NCBI GenBank assembly: GCA_965234405.1
Contig: OZ248346.1
Length of the DNA stretch: 64,000 bases
Strand: one strand, 5' to 3'
DNA from: Planktophila turicensis
GTDB lineage: Bacteria > Actinomycetota > Actinomycetes > Nanopelagicales > Nanopelagicaceae
Of the stretch, positions 6,639-15,272 are shown piece by piece. The notes below the pieces were generated by a model. That model had not been told where the DNA came from. It did no database searches and worked only from the letters and a program-made list of their open reading frames with translations. Numbering within the stretch: position 1 is the stretch's first letter; each line of letters begins with the position of its first letter. A program made the position numbers and the translations under genes.

Positions 6639-7646
6639 TTAGTTGAGATTAACTTTGACAGACTTTCCAGTGCGAGCAGATTCGTGAGCTGCATCAGCAA
6701 GAATTAACGCTGCGCGGCCATCGTCATAGGTTGATCCAAGAACCTTGCCTGACTTAATTCCCTCAACGAAGAGTTTGAGTTCATTGCGGTATGAATCTGC
6801 GTAGCGCTCGAGGAAGAAGTCCATAAATGGTTCTCCTGCAGTCGTTGCATCCTTGGTAAATGACTTCACAGTTGAATCAGAGAGGTTGCTGATCTGCAGC
6901 ATTCCCTTATCGCCGAAGATTTCAGCGCGCTGGTCGTAACCAAATGCGGCATGGCGTGAATTAACGATGGTGACGAGCTCGTTATTGGCACCCTTCATGA
7001 CAACGCTGACGTTATCGAAGTCGCCTTCTTCTTTGATGTAATCACAGAAGCTATTGGCGCCAAAGGCAGTTACTTCAACGATATTTGGTACGAAGTTACG
7101 CGCCATATCGAAATCGTGGATTGTCATATCGCGGAAGATGCCACCAGAGACTGCAATGTAAGCCTGTGGAGCAGGCCCTGGGTCGCGGCTCGTAAGGATT
7201 ACCTGCTCGATATTTCCGATAGTTCCATCGACAACCTTTGCCTTAAGTGCCAAGTACTGAGGATCTTGACGGCGGTTAAATCCAAGAGTGATGTTGATCT
7301 TCGCCGCATTTGCTTGAGCGCGGAATTCTTCAACGTTCTTGATATCAAGATCAAGTGGCTTCTCGCAGAGAGCGTGCACGCCAGCGGCAATACATTCACG
7401 AATAAGTGGAATGTGTGTTGCAGTTGGTGAGCCAATGATGACCGCATCAACTTCACCTGAAGCGATGACTGCTGAAGGATCATTGGAAACCTTGCCACCG
7501 AATGCAGCAGTTACCTTCTTCGCATTCTCTTCAAAGGGATCAACTATATAGACAAGCTCAAGTTCGGGGGTGTCATTGACGCTTCCAGCATGGACATAAC
7601 CAATACGACCTGCGCCAATAATTGCGATTCTGATTTTCTGAGTCAT
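6639..7646 (-). CDS. iolG: Inositol 2-dehydrogenase
   Basis: 335-aa cytoplasmic NAD-dependent enzyme that oxidises myo-inositol to 2-keto-myo-inositol, the first step of inositol breakdown. It has an N-terminal Rossmann fold (IIGAGRIG, about residues 9-16), the CEKPLDLD motif of Gfo/Idh/MocA enzymes near 93-100, and the IFRDMTIHDFDMAR segment, which carries the catalytic Asp/His seen in inositol dehydrogenases. Length is typical. It is the seventh gene of the operon, 36 nt after the second Gfo/Idh/MocA gene and 4 nt before the permease. Confidence 0.88.
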   Translation of the reverse strand: MTQKIRIAIIGAGRIGYVHAGSVNDTPELELVYIVDPFEENAKKVTAAFGGKVSNDPSAVIASGEVDAVIIGSPTATHIPLIRECIAAGVHALCEKPLDLDIKNVEEFRAQANAAKINITLGFNRRQDPQYLALKAKVVDGTIGNIEQVILTSRDPGPAPQAYIAVSGGIFRDMTIHDFDMARNFVPNIVEVTAFGANSFCDYIKEEGDFDNVSVVMKGANNELVTIVNSRHAAFGYDQRAEIFGDKGMLQISNLSDSTVKSFTKDATTAGEPFMDFFLERYADSYRNELKLFVEGIKSGKVLGSTYDDGRAALILADAAHESARTGKSVKVNLN

Positions 7647-7682
7647 TGCGTGAGCCTATTCCTTGATTCGTAGTTGGTGAAG

Positions 7683-8705
7683 TTACTTGTAGCGAGTCCC
7701 GATGAGATTGCCAATCTCAAGAACGGTCTTGATATTAGAAAGTGAATCGTGGTGGGTATAGAGAGGTCCCTCAAGAAGTCCCTGTTCAACATATTGAGCA
7801 AAGGCATGCACTTGATAGATAAGGCCGAGATGCTCGGGGATTCCAAGTTCATCCACCCACGTGGTCTGCGCTCCGTTGAATGTGGATTCATGGAAGGTAA
7901 TCGAAGATGGGGTAAACCAAGGTGTTCCAAAGGTGATTGCACCCTTTGAGCCAGAAACGCCAGCCCAGTGTGGAAGCGTTGTACGAGCTGAAAGAACAAA
8001 GTTAGAACGTGATCCATTGGCAAAGCGCATAAATGCGTGGGTCTCTTCATCAATATCGTTGGGATGTAACTTTCCAAAGGCGTGAATCTCAGTTGGATTA
8101 CCAAGGAACTGCTGCGAAAGAGCTGCTGGGTAGATGCCCATATCGATGATGGGATTTCCACCGCCTAAGGTGAAGAGGCGAGTAACTTCGAGATTGTTCT
8201 GGCAGAAGTTAGAGACAACGAGTTCAACATCTCCGAGTGCGCCATCAGCAACGAGCTGGCGCGCAATATCCATCTGTGGCAAGAAGCGAGTCCACATTGC
8301 TTCCATCGCAAGGACCTTCTTCGCCTTTGCTGCGGAATAAATCTGTTCAGCTTCTGCGTAATCCATAGTGATGGGCTTTTCGATCAGAACGTGCTTGCCA
8401 GCGTTGATAGCAACGAGTGCCACTCCTAAACGATCAGATGGCAGCGTGCCAATATAGATCGCATCGATATCTTCGCGCGCTGCTAACTCTTCATATGAGT
8501 TGTGGAATGAATCAAGGTTCCACTTCTGTGCAAATGCTTCGGCCTTACCTGGTGTGCGAGAGGCAACAGCAACAAATTGCTGCGTTGAATTAAGTTGCGC
8601 AGTCTTGACCATCGCATCTGAAATCCACCCGGCACCGAAAATACCCCAGCGAAGTGGCTTTGAATCAGCCGCTGCAAAAACATGTGGCTTTGGAAGTGTG
8701 GTCAT
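7683..8705 (-). CDS. Gfo/Idh/MocA-family dehydrogenase, dihydrodiol-dehydrogenase-like
   Basis: 340 aa. An N-terminal Rossmann fold (GIFGAGWIS, about residues 22-30) is followed by the IEKPITMD motif and a GGGNPIIDMGIYPAAL segment like that of dimeric dihydrodiol dehydrogenase relatives. It lacks the IHDFDMAR-type active site of iolG, so it is not simply a second copy. Within the iol operon it could act on another inositol stereoisomer or on an inosose; that is inference from position (9 nt after the transaldolase-like gene). Confidence 0.75.
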   Translation of the reverse strand: MTTLPKPHVFAAADSKPLRWGIFGAGWISDAMVKTAQLNSTQQFVAVASRTPGKAEAFAQKWNLDSFHNSYEELAAREDIDAIYIGTLPSDRLGVALVAINAGKHVLIEKPITMDYAEAEQIYSAAKAKKVLAMEAMWTRFLPQMDIARQLVADGALGDVELVVSNFCQNNLEVTRLFTLGGGNPIIDMGIYPAALSQQFLGNPTEIHAFGKLHPNDIDEETHAFMRFANGSRSNFVLSARTTLPHWAGVSGSKGAITFGTPWFTPSSITFHESTFNGAQTTWVDELGIPEHLGLIYQVHAFAQYVEQGLLEGPLYTHHDSLSNIKTVLEIGNLIGTRYK

Positions 8706-8714
8706 TGCTTCACC

Positions 8715-9791
8715 TTACTTATCTGGGTTAGGAACGGTTACGTCGCGAACAAAGGATTCGAGGTCGTTAACTGATTGCAAGAATCCGCGAAGAGTGCGAA
8801 GAGTTCCACCAAAGTTGGTGAACTCTTCAACTTTGAGACCATCAACGTCATACATCTTTCTAAACTCTGGGAAGTTTTCTAGAAGTGGGTCAAGGATGCG
8901 AGCCTCAATCGGTTCGTTGACGCTATTGAGGTTGGGGGTAATGCCCATCTCATTGATCTTTACCTGCCATGCATATGGGGGAGAGATGACTGAATCTCCA
9001 CCAAGAATTTCTGACCAGTGCATGTGATTGCGGAAGGCAGCAGACAATAAACGGGTGCGATATCCGCGTTCGGTGTAAATCTTGTGTGCATGTCTAAAGA
9101 CTGCAACACCAGCCCACTCAAGAATCTCGGGATCGACTTTGGCGCCCATCTTTTCAGCGCCGACCTTTACCCAATCGTCTACGCGACCAACCATGATGGT
9201 GCAGACAGGTCCCATCTGAGAGATATCTAAGCCTTCTGCTTCGCGACGCTTTAGCCCGCGCTCGATTGCTTCAGCAACAGCGATTGTCTGTGCCACAGAG
9301 AATGAAACGGTCGCATTGAGGCTGACACCTTGGTATGTCGCTTCTTCAAATGCAGTGATTGCCTCACTTGTTACTGGAATCTTGACGATGATGTTCTTGG
9401 CAAGCTTTGAGAATTCAACAGCCTGATCAGTAAGAGCCTTTGCATTTCGATAAAGACGTGGATCTGTCTGAATAGATAAGCGGCCATTTCGTCCGTTGTA
9501 CTTATCGAATTCACCTTCGAATAGCTTTGCAGCGTTGACCGAGAGCTCTTTCACCATCGCCCAACCGATTTCATCTTCGGTAGCCAGTGGATTCTTCTTG
9601 GCATAATCCTTGATGCGCTCAACCCAATGTGGAGCATCTGCCTTAATTGCAGTCAGTGCAATAACAGGATTACAGGTTGCACCAACGATTCCCCAATTAA
9701 GTGCATCGGTGAGCTCTTTGGGATCTGCTGAGTCATTCCAGAGAACAGTCTTCGAGTTCTCCTTCATATAAAGAAAAGGTGATTGGCTCAT
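8715..9791 (-). CDS. Transaldolase-family protein in the inositol operon
   Basis: 358 aa, related to transaldolase/fructose-6-phosphate aldolase TIM barrels. The Schiff-base lysine sits in the NIIVKIPVT strand near residue 138, preceded by a GATCNPVI segment equivalent to the TTNP motif of transaldolases. It lies tightly between iolE (5 nt) and a dehydrogenase (9 nt). Classical iol operons use IolJ, an unrelated class II aldolase, to cleave the phosphorylated intermediate; no iolJ is visible here. This protein could supply an aldol-cleavage step, which is an inference from fold and position. It is longer than the small FSA-type enzymes (about 220 aa). Confidence 0.75.
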   Translation of the reverse strand: MSQSPFLYMKENSKTVLWNDSADPKELTDALNWGIVGATCNPVIALTAIKADAPHWVERIKDYAKKNPLATEDEIGWAMVKELSVNAAKLFEGEFDKYNGRNGRLSIQTDPRLYRNAKALTDQAVEFSKLAKNIIVKIPVTSEAITAFEEATYQGVSLNATVSFSVAQTIAVAEAIERGLKRREAEGLDISQMGPVCTIMVGRVDDWVKVGAEKMGAKVDPEILEWAGVAVFRHAHKIYTERGYRTRLLSAAFRNHMHWSEILGGDSVISPPYAWQVKINEMGITPNLNSVNEPIEARILDPLLENFPEFRKMYDVDGLKVEEFTNFGGTLRTLRGFLQSVNDLESFVRDVTVPNPDK

Positions 9792-9796
9792 CTCTA

Positions 9797-10711
9797 TTAC
9801 TTCACTCGTGCAGCGCGAGTTGCAGCAAGGATGTGCTCGCGGGTGCGCTGTGCAATAGGAAACGGCATATCAACAGGGCAGCCATACATATCTTGCTCAA
9901 TGATTGCGAAGATTTCCGGATTGATCTCAAGTGCGCGCTCAATGATTGGCGCGAACTTCGGAACACCTTCAAAGCCTGGCTCAGTCATAACACCCTTGGC
10001 TACTGCATCTCCGAAAGGAACATCATTCTTTAAAGTCTCAGCCAAGATATCGGGATGCACTTGCTTAAGATGCAAGTAACCAATGCGCTCTGGATATGCA
10101 TTCATCATCTTGAGGTTGTCACCTAAGTAATAAGCAAAGTGGCCTGTATCGAGACAGAGATTTGAGTAAAGCGGATCTGTCTCTTGTAAGTAGCGCTCAA
10201 CCTCTTGATAAGTACCGATATGGCTATCTGCATGTGAGTGGAATTGCTGATGAATGCCGAACTCCTCAAGAAGAGCCTTGCCAAGCTTGTTATGCCCTGC
10301 AGCAAGACGCTTCCACTGTTCATTTGAAAGTGTGCGCGATTCGCGCGCTTGGCCGGTCTTGTCATCGCGCCAGAGATCAGGAATAACTACTAGGTGTTCG
10401 ACGCCTAACTTAGAGACAAGGTTTGCAACTGCAAGTGCCTGATCCCATGCGCGCTGCCACTGGCTCTCATCTTCTTTATGGAAACCTGTAAATACAGTTC
10501 CAGCAGTCATCTTGAGATTGCGCTTACCAAGTTCATCTTCAAGCTGCTTTGGGTCAGTAGGAAGGTATCCATAAGGTCCAAGCTCAATCCAGTGATAACC
10601 CGCCTCAACAACTTCATCAAGGAAGCGATCCCATGGAACCTGATGCGGCTCACTTGGAAACCAGACGCCCCATGAATCAGGTGCTGTGCCTACGCGGATT
10701 TGCTGTGTCAT
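9797..10711 (-). CDS. iolE: myo-Inosose-2 dehydratase-like TIM-barrel protein
   Basis: 304 aa, xylose-isomerase-like TIM barrel. IolE removes water from 2-keto-myo-inositol to give the trione precursor used by IolD. Features that fit IolE include an EQWKRLAAGHNKLG helix, a Cys-Leu-DTGHFAYY strand with metal-ligand Asp/His, a GYLHLKQVHP segment, a PFGDAVAKGVMTEPG loop and a late Glu-Gln-Asp (IIEQDMYG). The N-terminal GTAPDSWG differs from the APIGW form of classical IolE, so a related isomerase role is possible. It lies 10 nt after iolD. Confidence 0.75.
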   Translation of the reverse strand: MTQQIRVGTAPDSWGVWFPSEPHQVPWDRFLDEVVEAGYHWIELGPYGYLPTDPKQLEDELGKRNLKMTAGTVFTGFHKEDESQWQRAWDQALAVANLVSKLGVEHLVVIPDLWRDDKTGQARESRTLSNEQWKRLAAGHNKLGKALLEEFGIHQQFHSHADSHIGTYQEVERYLQETDPLYSNLCLDTGHFAYYLGDNLKMMNAYPERIGYLHLKQVHPDILAETLKNDVPFGDAVAKGVMTEPGFEGVPKFAPIIERALEINPEIFAIIEQDMYGCPVDMPFPIAQRTREHILAATRAARVK

Positions 10712-10721
10712 GAATGTGCTC

Positions 10722-12635
10722 CTATTTCTTATCTTCTACGCCGTTACCAAGCAACGGACGTTGCTGTGCAATCTCTGTTTTGTACTGGGCATACGCATCT
10801 TGGGTGCTCTTCAAGTTTGAAACGGGGGCGATAGGAACATCCCACCAACCTTCTCCGCCAGGTGAATAGAGCAGTGGATCGCTATTGATATGGATAAGAG
10901 TCGATGTAGCCGATTGTTTTGCAGTTTTCACTGCCTCATGTAGATCTGCAATTGCGCTTGCTGTCTGCTTGATATCGATGACGTTGATTCCAAGGCTTGC
11001 CGCATTTGCCGCAAGATCAACCGGAAGTTTTTCGCCGTTCTCGAAGTTATTGCCAGCTTGGTCTTTAAAGCGATATTGCGTGCCGAAACGTTGTGAACCA
11101 ATATCTTCAGAGAGATGGCCGATGGATGCAAAGCCGTGATTTTGGATTAGAACGATGATGACCTTGAGTCCTTCGGCAACTGCAGAAACGATTTCGGTAT
11201 GCATCATCAAATATGAACCATCTCCGACCATGACGATAGGTGTGGCTCCTGCGCGAGCTGCGCCAAGTCCTGCGGCGATTTCATATCCCATGCATGAGAA
11301 CGCGTATTCGACGTGATACCCAAGTGGTGAACGTACGCGCCAGAGTTTGTGGAGATCGCCCGGCAGTGAACCAGCTGCGCAAATCACGGTATCCGTTGCA
11401 TCCGTTGCTGATTGCACTGCATGAATGATTTCAGTCTGGCTTGGAAGTGCGAGCTTTTGATCTACAAAAGCTGCATCAACAACTACATCCCATTCGCCCT
11501 TATCGCTTGTGTACTTCTTCTGATACTCAGGTGAAGTTGAGAATCCGCTCAGAAGTTGTGTCAGCTCTGTCAGAGTTTCGCGCGCATCGGCAACAACTGG
11601 CAGTGCGCTTCCATGCTTATAAGCATCGAATGAGGCAATGTTGATATTGATAAAGCGAACGTCGGGGTTCTGGAAGGCAGTGCGGCTTGATGTCGTGAAG
11701 TCGCTGTAGCGAGTACCAATACCGATAACAACGTCAGCGTTATGAGCTGCTCTATTTGCAGCAGTTGTGCCGGTTGCACCTACAGAACCGAGAAGTTGTG
11801 GGTGATCCCAATTAAGTGAACCAACGCCCGCATGTGAAGTTCCAACAGGGATCTTGGTCTCTTCTACGAAAGATTGAAGCGCATCATGAGCATCAGAGTA
11901 AATAACTCCGCCACCTGCAATGATTAATGGGTTTTTTGCGCCAGCAATTACTCGTGCAACGTTTGCAAGAAGAGCCGCTTCCGCACGTGGGCGACGGATA
12001 TGCCATTCGCGATCTACCAGAAATTCTTCGGGCACATCAATAACTTCCGCTTGCACATCTTCAGGAAGCGCGATGGTGACTGCGCCTGTTTCAGATGGAT
12101 CTGTCAGTACGCGCATTGCACTTAAGAGCGCTGAGAAAACTTGTTCAGGTCGCTGTACTCGATCAAAGAAACGAGAGAGTGGCTTAAATGCATCGTTCAC
12201 AGAGAGCGTTGCATCATGTGGCATCTCGAGCTGTTGTAGAACTGGATCTGAAGAACGATTGGCAAAGGTATCTGAAGGAAGAAGAAGTACAGGTAAACGA
12301 TTTGTGGTTGCAACCGCTGCACCTGTGAGCATATTTGTAGCTCCTGGACCGACGGATGCTGTGCATGCGAAGGTGGCGCGACGGCGCTTCATGCGAGCAA
12401 ATGCAGTTGATTCGTGAACCATGGCTTGTTCATTGCGCGCTTGGAAATAAGGCATAACTGATGGATCTTCAACAGAGAGTTGCTTGAGCGCTTGACCGAT
12501 ACCAGCAACATTTCCGTGGCCAAAGATTCCGAAGACACCTTGAATAGTGCGTTCGCGGTGATCGCCATCAACTGTGTATTGGTGTGAAAGGAATTCAACA
12601 ATTGCTTGGCTAACTGTCATTCTGCGAGTGGCCAT
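10722..12635 (-). CDS. iolD: 3D-(3,5/4)-trihydroxycyclohexane-1,2-dione hydrolase
   Basis: 637-aa thiamine-diphosphate enzyme that opens the six-membered ring in inositol breakdown, giving 5-deoxy-glucuronate. The N-terminal Pyr domain has GVFGIFGHGNVAGIGQAL and the Glu-containing NEQAMVHESTAFA region; the middle domain is acetolactate-synthase-like; the C-terminal PP domain carries the cofactor motif GDGSYLMMHTE followed by IQNHGFASIG. The length matches IolD. It follows iolB by 12 nt and precedes iolE by 10 nt, in pathway order. Confidence 0.93.
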   Translation of the reverse strand: MATRRMTVSQAIVEFLSHQYTVDGDHRERTIQGVFGIFGHGNVAGIGQALKQLSVEDPSVMPYFQARNEQAMVHESTAFARMKRRRATFACTASVGPGATNMLTGAAVATTNRLPVLLLPSDTFANRSSDPVLQQLEMPHDATLSVNDAFKPLSRFFDRVQRPEQVFSALLSAMRVLTDPSETGAVTIALPEDVQAEVIDVPEEFLVDREWHIRRPRAEAALLANVARVIAGAKNPLIIAGGGVIYSDAHDALQSFVEETKIPVGTSHAGVGSLNWDHPQLLGSVGATGTTAANRAAHNADVVIGIGTRYSDFTTSSRTAFQNPDVRFININIASFDAYKHGSALPVVADARETLTELTQLLSGFSTSPEYQKKYTSDKGEWDVVVDAAFVDQKLALPSQTEIIHAVQSATDATDTVICAAGSLPGDLHKLWRVRSPLGYHVEYAFSCMGYEIAAGLGAARAGATPIVMVGDGSYLMMHTEIVSAVAEGLKVIIVLIQNHGFASIGHLSEDIGSQRFGTQYRFKDQAGNNFENGEKLPVDLAANAASLGINVIDIKQTASAIADLHEAVKTAKQSATSTLIHINSDPLLYSPGGEGWWDVPIAPVSNLKSTQDAYAQYKTEIAQQRPLLGNGVEDKK

Positions 12636-12647
12636 ATCAATTCCTTC

Positions 12648-13556
12648 CTAAGCTCCGTAGGGCAATCTTGGGTCTGTTTGCTGCGATTGCCAAGTGTCAC
12701 GAATCCAAACCTGGTCGGGATGATCCGTTGCATTCCATGTGCGTTCTGGGTCTGGTCCGGCCATCACATTGAAGAAGTAGAGGTCATATCCAGGTCCTGC
12801 TGCAGCTGGTCCGTGCCAACCGTAAGGAACGAGTGCAACGTCGCCTGAATGAATCTCTTCATTGACGTCGTAGGGGCGTGAATCGGCAGAAGTTCCGCGG
12901 AAATATCCGAATGGCGATGATGCTGTTGGGGTTGTTGCTCCGCGAGTGACTGCGCTTTCGAAGTAGTAAATCTCTTCCAGATTAGATTCTTTGCCAGCGA
13001 TATATGCATCGTGCTTATGTGAAGGAGACCCTGACCAGTTTCCAGCCGGAACTATTACTTCGCAGACAATCATGCGATCAGCATCGAGAGTCTCGGGCAT
13101 TCCTAAGTTATGGACTTGGCGAGTTTCGCGACCTGCTCCGCGAAGAGTTACTGAAACATCTTCTTTAGGAGTGAATCGAACTTCTTTCGCAACAGTTGCA
13201 GGAGTTTCACCAACTGCAATACGACCAACACCAGTTATTGATGCTGAAGTATTGATAGGTAGATAGATGAAATCTGAAGGTCCGTGGAATACGGATTTGC
13301 GGCCACGTAGTACTTGGCTTGAACTAGTTCCGTTGTGTGCGTACTCAACAAGAAATTCATCGCCTTCTAAAGCGAAGATGATGCGCTCGTTGGAATCACT
13401 AGGAAGTGAAAGTGCGGCGCCTTGTGAAAGTGTTCCAACGCGAAGGCCTGTGTATTTCCAGCCCGCGACAGGTGGGTTCTGCGGATCAACGCGGATATCC
13501 CAAGCGCCCTGAGCTAACTCAGCTTTCTTGAAATACCACTTGCCTGCAGAGGTCAT
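12648..13556 (-). CDS. iolB: 5-deoxy-glucuronate isomerase
   Basis: 302 aa, bicupin enzyme converting 5-deoxy-glucuronate to 2-deoxy-5-keto-gluconate. Metal ligands are seen in the NWSGSPSHKHD segment with a following Glu (LEEIYYF), and the C-terminal HGPAAAGPGYDLYFFNVMAGP is strongly conserved in IolB. Length is typical. It is the second gene of the minus-strand operon, 23 nt after mmsA. Confidence 0.92.
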   Translation of the reverse strand: MTSAGKWYFKKAELAQGAWDIRVDPQNPPVAGWKYTGLRVGTLSQGAALSLPSDSNERIIFALEGDEFLVEYAHNGTSSSQVLRGRKSVFHGPSDFIYLPINTSASITGVGRIAVGETPATVAKEVRFTPKEDVSVTLRGAGRETRQVHNLGMPETLDADRMIVCEVIVPAGNWSGSPSHKHDAYIAGKESNLEEIYYFESAVTRGATTPTASSPFGYFRGTSADSRPYDVNEEIHSGDVALVPYGWHGPAAAGPGYDLYFFNVMAGPDPERTWNATDHPDQVWIRDTWQSQQTDPRLPYGA

Positions 13557-13579
13557 CTCATCGACTAATTCTGTTTTGA

Positions 13580-15070
13580 TTAATTCTGTGGGAAGCCGAG
13601 GTTAATTCCACCGTGGCTTGGATCAAGCCAACGTGAAGTAATTGCCTTTCCACGTGTGAAGAAGTGAACTCCTTCAACTCCGTGTGCCTTGGTATCACCG
13701 AAGAGTGATTGCTTCCATCCACCGAAGGAGTAGTAAGCAACAGGTACAGGAATAGGAACGTTGATTCCGACCATACCTACTTGAATTTCATTCTGGAAGC
13801 GACGTGCTGCGCCACCATCGTTTGTAAAGATAGCTGTTCCGTTTCCGAATGCACCGCTATTAATAAGTGCAACACCTTCGTCGTAGCTCTTTACGCGCAC
13901 GATAGAAAGTACTGGCCCGAAGATTTCTTCGGTGTAAACCTTTGATGTTGTAGGGACTTTGTCGACCAAAGTCGGTGCAAGCCAGAATCCATTAGCATCG
14001 CCATCAACCTGTGGGTTGCGGCCATCAACCACAACTGTTGCGCCATCTTTTTCCGCGATATCGATGTATGAAGCAACTTTATCGCGGTGTTCGCGTGTAA
14101 CAAGTGGACCCATATCGCAGCCACGGCGACCATCACCAGTACGGAGCTTGCCCATACGTTCGACAATCTTTGGAATCAACTTATCTGCAACTGGTTCGAC
14201 AGCTACGACAACCGAGATAGCCATGCAACGCTCGCCTGCGCTACCGAAACCTGCGTTGATTGCAGAGTCTGCAACAAGTTCAAGATCTGCATCAGGAAGA
14301 ACGAGCATGTGGTTCTTTGCGCCACCGAGCGCTTGTACGCGCTTACCTGAACGAGAAGCGTTCTCGTAAATATATTGTGCAATCGGGGTTGAACCCACGA
14401 ATGAGATTGACTCGACATCAGGGCTGTTAAGCAATCCGTCTACAGATTCCTTATCGCCGTTGAGAACGTTAAATACGCCGTCTGGAAGTCCAGCTTCTTT
14501 CCAGAGCTTTGCAATCCACATTGATGCACTTGGATCTTTTTCAGATGGCTTAATGACTACGGTGTTTCCTGCTGCAATTGCAATTGGGAAGAACCACATT
14601 GGCACCATTGCTGGGAAGTTAAATGGGCTGATGATTCCGACAACGCCAAGTGGCTGACGCGTTGAATACACATCGACGCCAGTTGAAGCGTTCTCTGTGT
14701 AGAAACCTTTAAGTAGGTGAGGAATACCAGTCGCAAATTCAACAACTTCTTGGCCGCGGGTAATTTCACCGAGCGCGTCTGAGAGGACTTTTCCGTGCTC
14801 GCTTGTAATGATTTCTGCGAGTTCGCCCTTACGAGAGTTAAGAAGTTCGCGGAAGGTGAAGATGATTTGCTGGCGCTTAGCGAGTGACTCATCGCGCCAC
14901 TTTGGATATGCATCCTTTGCAGCCTTAATAGCGGCATCAATTTCTGTCTGGTTAGCGAGAGCTACACGCTTTGTTTCGGTTCCAAGAGCTGGGTCGTAGA
15001 CCGGGGAAGTTCTTCCTGAAGTGCTGACGAATTCTGCGCCATTGATCCAGTGGTTAACGACAGTGCTCAT
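13580..15070 (-). CDS. mmsA: Methylmalonate/malonate-semialdehyde dehydrogenase (CoA-acylating)
   Basis: 496 aa; it turns malonate semialdehyde, the last inositol-specific product, into acetyl-CoA (also called iolA), and can act in valine breakdown. Aldehyde dehydrogenase features include ISPFNFPAMVPMW, VIKPSEKDP, GSTPIAQYI and the catalytic Cys in GSAGERCMAIS near residue 284, with a C-terminal GGWKQSLFGD. It is the first gene of the operon. A strong AGGAGG ribosome site sits 6 nt before its ATG, and a TAGTAT box on the minus strand at 15097-15102 is the likely -10 element. Confidence 0.93.
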   Translation of the reverse strand: MSTVVNHWINGAEFVSTSGRTSPVYDPALGTETKRVALANQTEIDAAIKAAKDAYPKWRDESLAKRQQIIFTFRELLNSRKGELAEIITSEHGKVLSDALGEITRGQEVVEFATGIPHLLKGFYTENASTGVDVYSTRQPLGVVGIISPFNFPAMVPMWFFPIAIAAGNTVVIKPSEKDPSASMWIAKLWKEAGLPDGVFNVLNGDKESVDGLLNSPDVESISFVGSTPIAQYIYENASRSGKRVQALGGAKNHMLVLPDADLELVADSAINAGFGSAGERCMAISVVVAVEPVADKLIPKIVERMGKLRTGDGRRGCDMGPLVTREHRDKVASYIDIAEKDGATVVVDGRNPQVDGDANGFWLAPTLVDKVPTTSKVYTEEIFGPVLSIVRVKSYDEGVALINSGAFGNGTAIFTNDGGAARRFQNEIQVGMVGINVPIPVPVAYYSFGGWKQSLFGDTKAHGVEGVHFFTRGKAITSRWLDPSHGGINLGFPQN

Positions 15071-15096
15071 TTATTCCTCCTCGAAGCCAGACTGCG

Positions 15097-15102
15097 ATAC
15101 TA
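15097..15102 (-). promoter_or_regulatory. Probable -10 box of the iol operon
   Basis: TAGTAT on the minus strand, 26 nt before mmsA. The -35 is poor, which would suit a regulated promoter. It backs onto the riboswitch promoter on the other strand. Confidence 0.4.
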
Positions 15103-15111
15103 GGGGAGAAG

Positions 15112-15140
15112 TTGCTGTACCTGGAAGTCACATCTAGAAT
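15112..15140 (+). promoter_or_regulatory. Promoter of the TerC riboswitch transcript
   Basis: TTGCTG (15112-15117), a 17-nt spacer, and TAGAAT (15135-15140). The expected start near 15147 falls 2 nt before the first paired base of the riboswitch. Confidence 0.65.
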
Positions 15141-15148
15141 TCTCATCA

Positions 15149-15235
15149 TTAAGGGGAGTACCTAGATACAGCCACCTCGTCAATACGGTGTAAAAACCCG
15201 GGGCGCTGGCCGCAGTGCGGTTAGGAAGACCTTGA
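15149..15235 (+). ncRNA. yybP-ykoY manganese riboswitch (predicted)
   Basis: Two conserved sequence blocks of this class are present: AAGGGGAGTA at 15151-15160 and GGAAGACCTTGA at 15224-15235 (the GAAGACC loop). They close on each other through a 6-bp P1 helix, TTAAGG (15149-15154) with CCTTGA (15230-15235), one G-U pair. TerC/Alx-family genes are common targets of this Mn(II)-sensing RNA. The 3' P1 strand, extended by one base to CCTTGAC, can instead pair with GTCAAGG (15256-15262), which contains the ribosome site. Ligand-bound RNA would therefore free the site and switch translation on. Confidence 0.8.
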
Positions 15236-15255
15236 CCACGTTACTACTTACGCGC

Positions 15256-15264
15256 GTCAAGGAG
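15256..15264 (+). promoter_or_regulatory. Switchable ribosome-binding site of the TerC gene
   Basis: GTCAAGGAG: the AAGGAG Shine-Dalgarno ends 8 nt before the ATG and its first part is a perfect 7-nt complement of CCTTGAC at 15230-15236, so it is hidden when riboswitch P1 is open. Confidence 0.7.
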
Positions 15265-15272
15265 AATAAATC

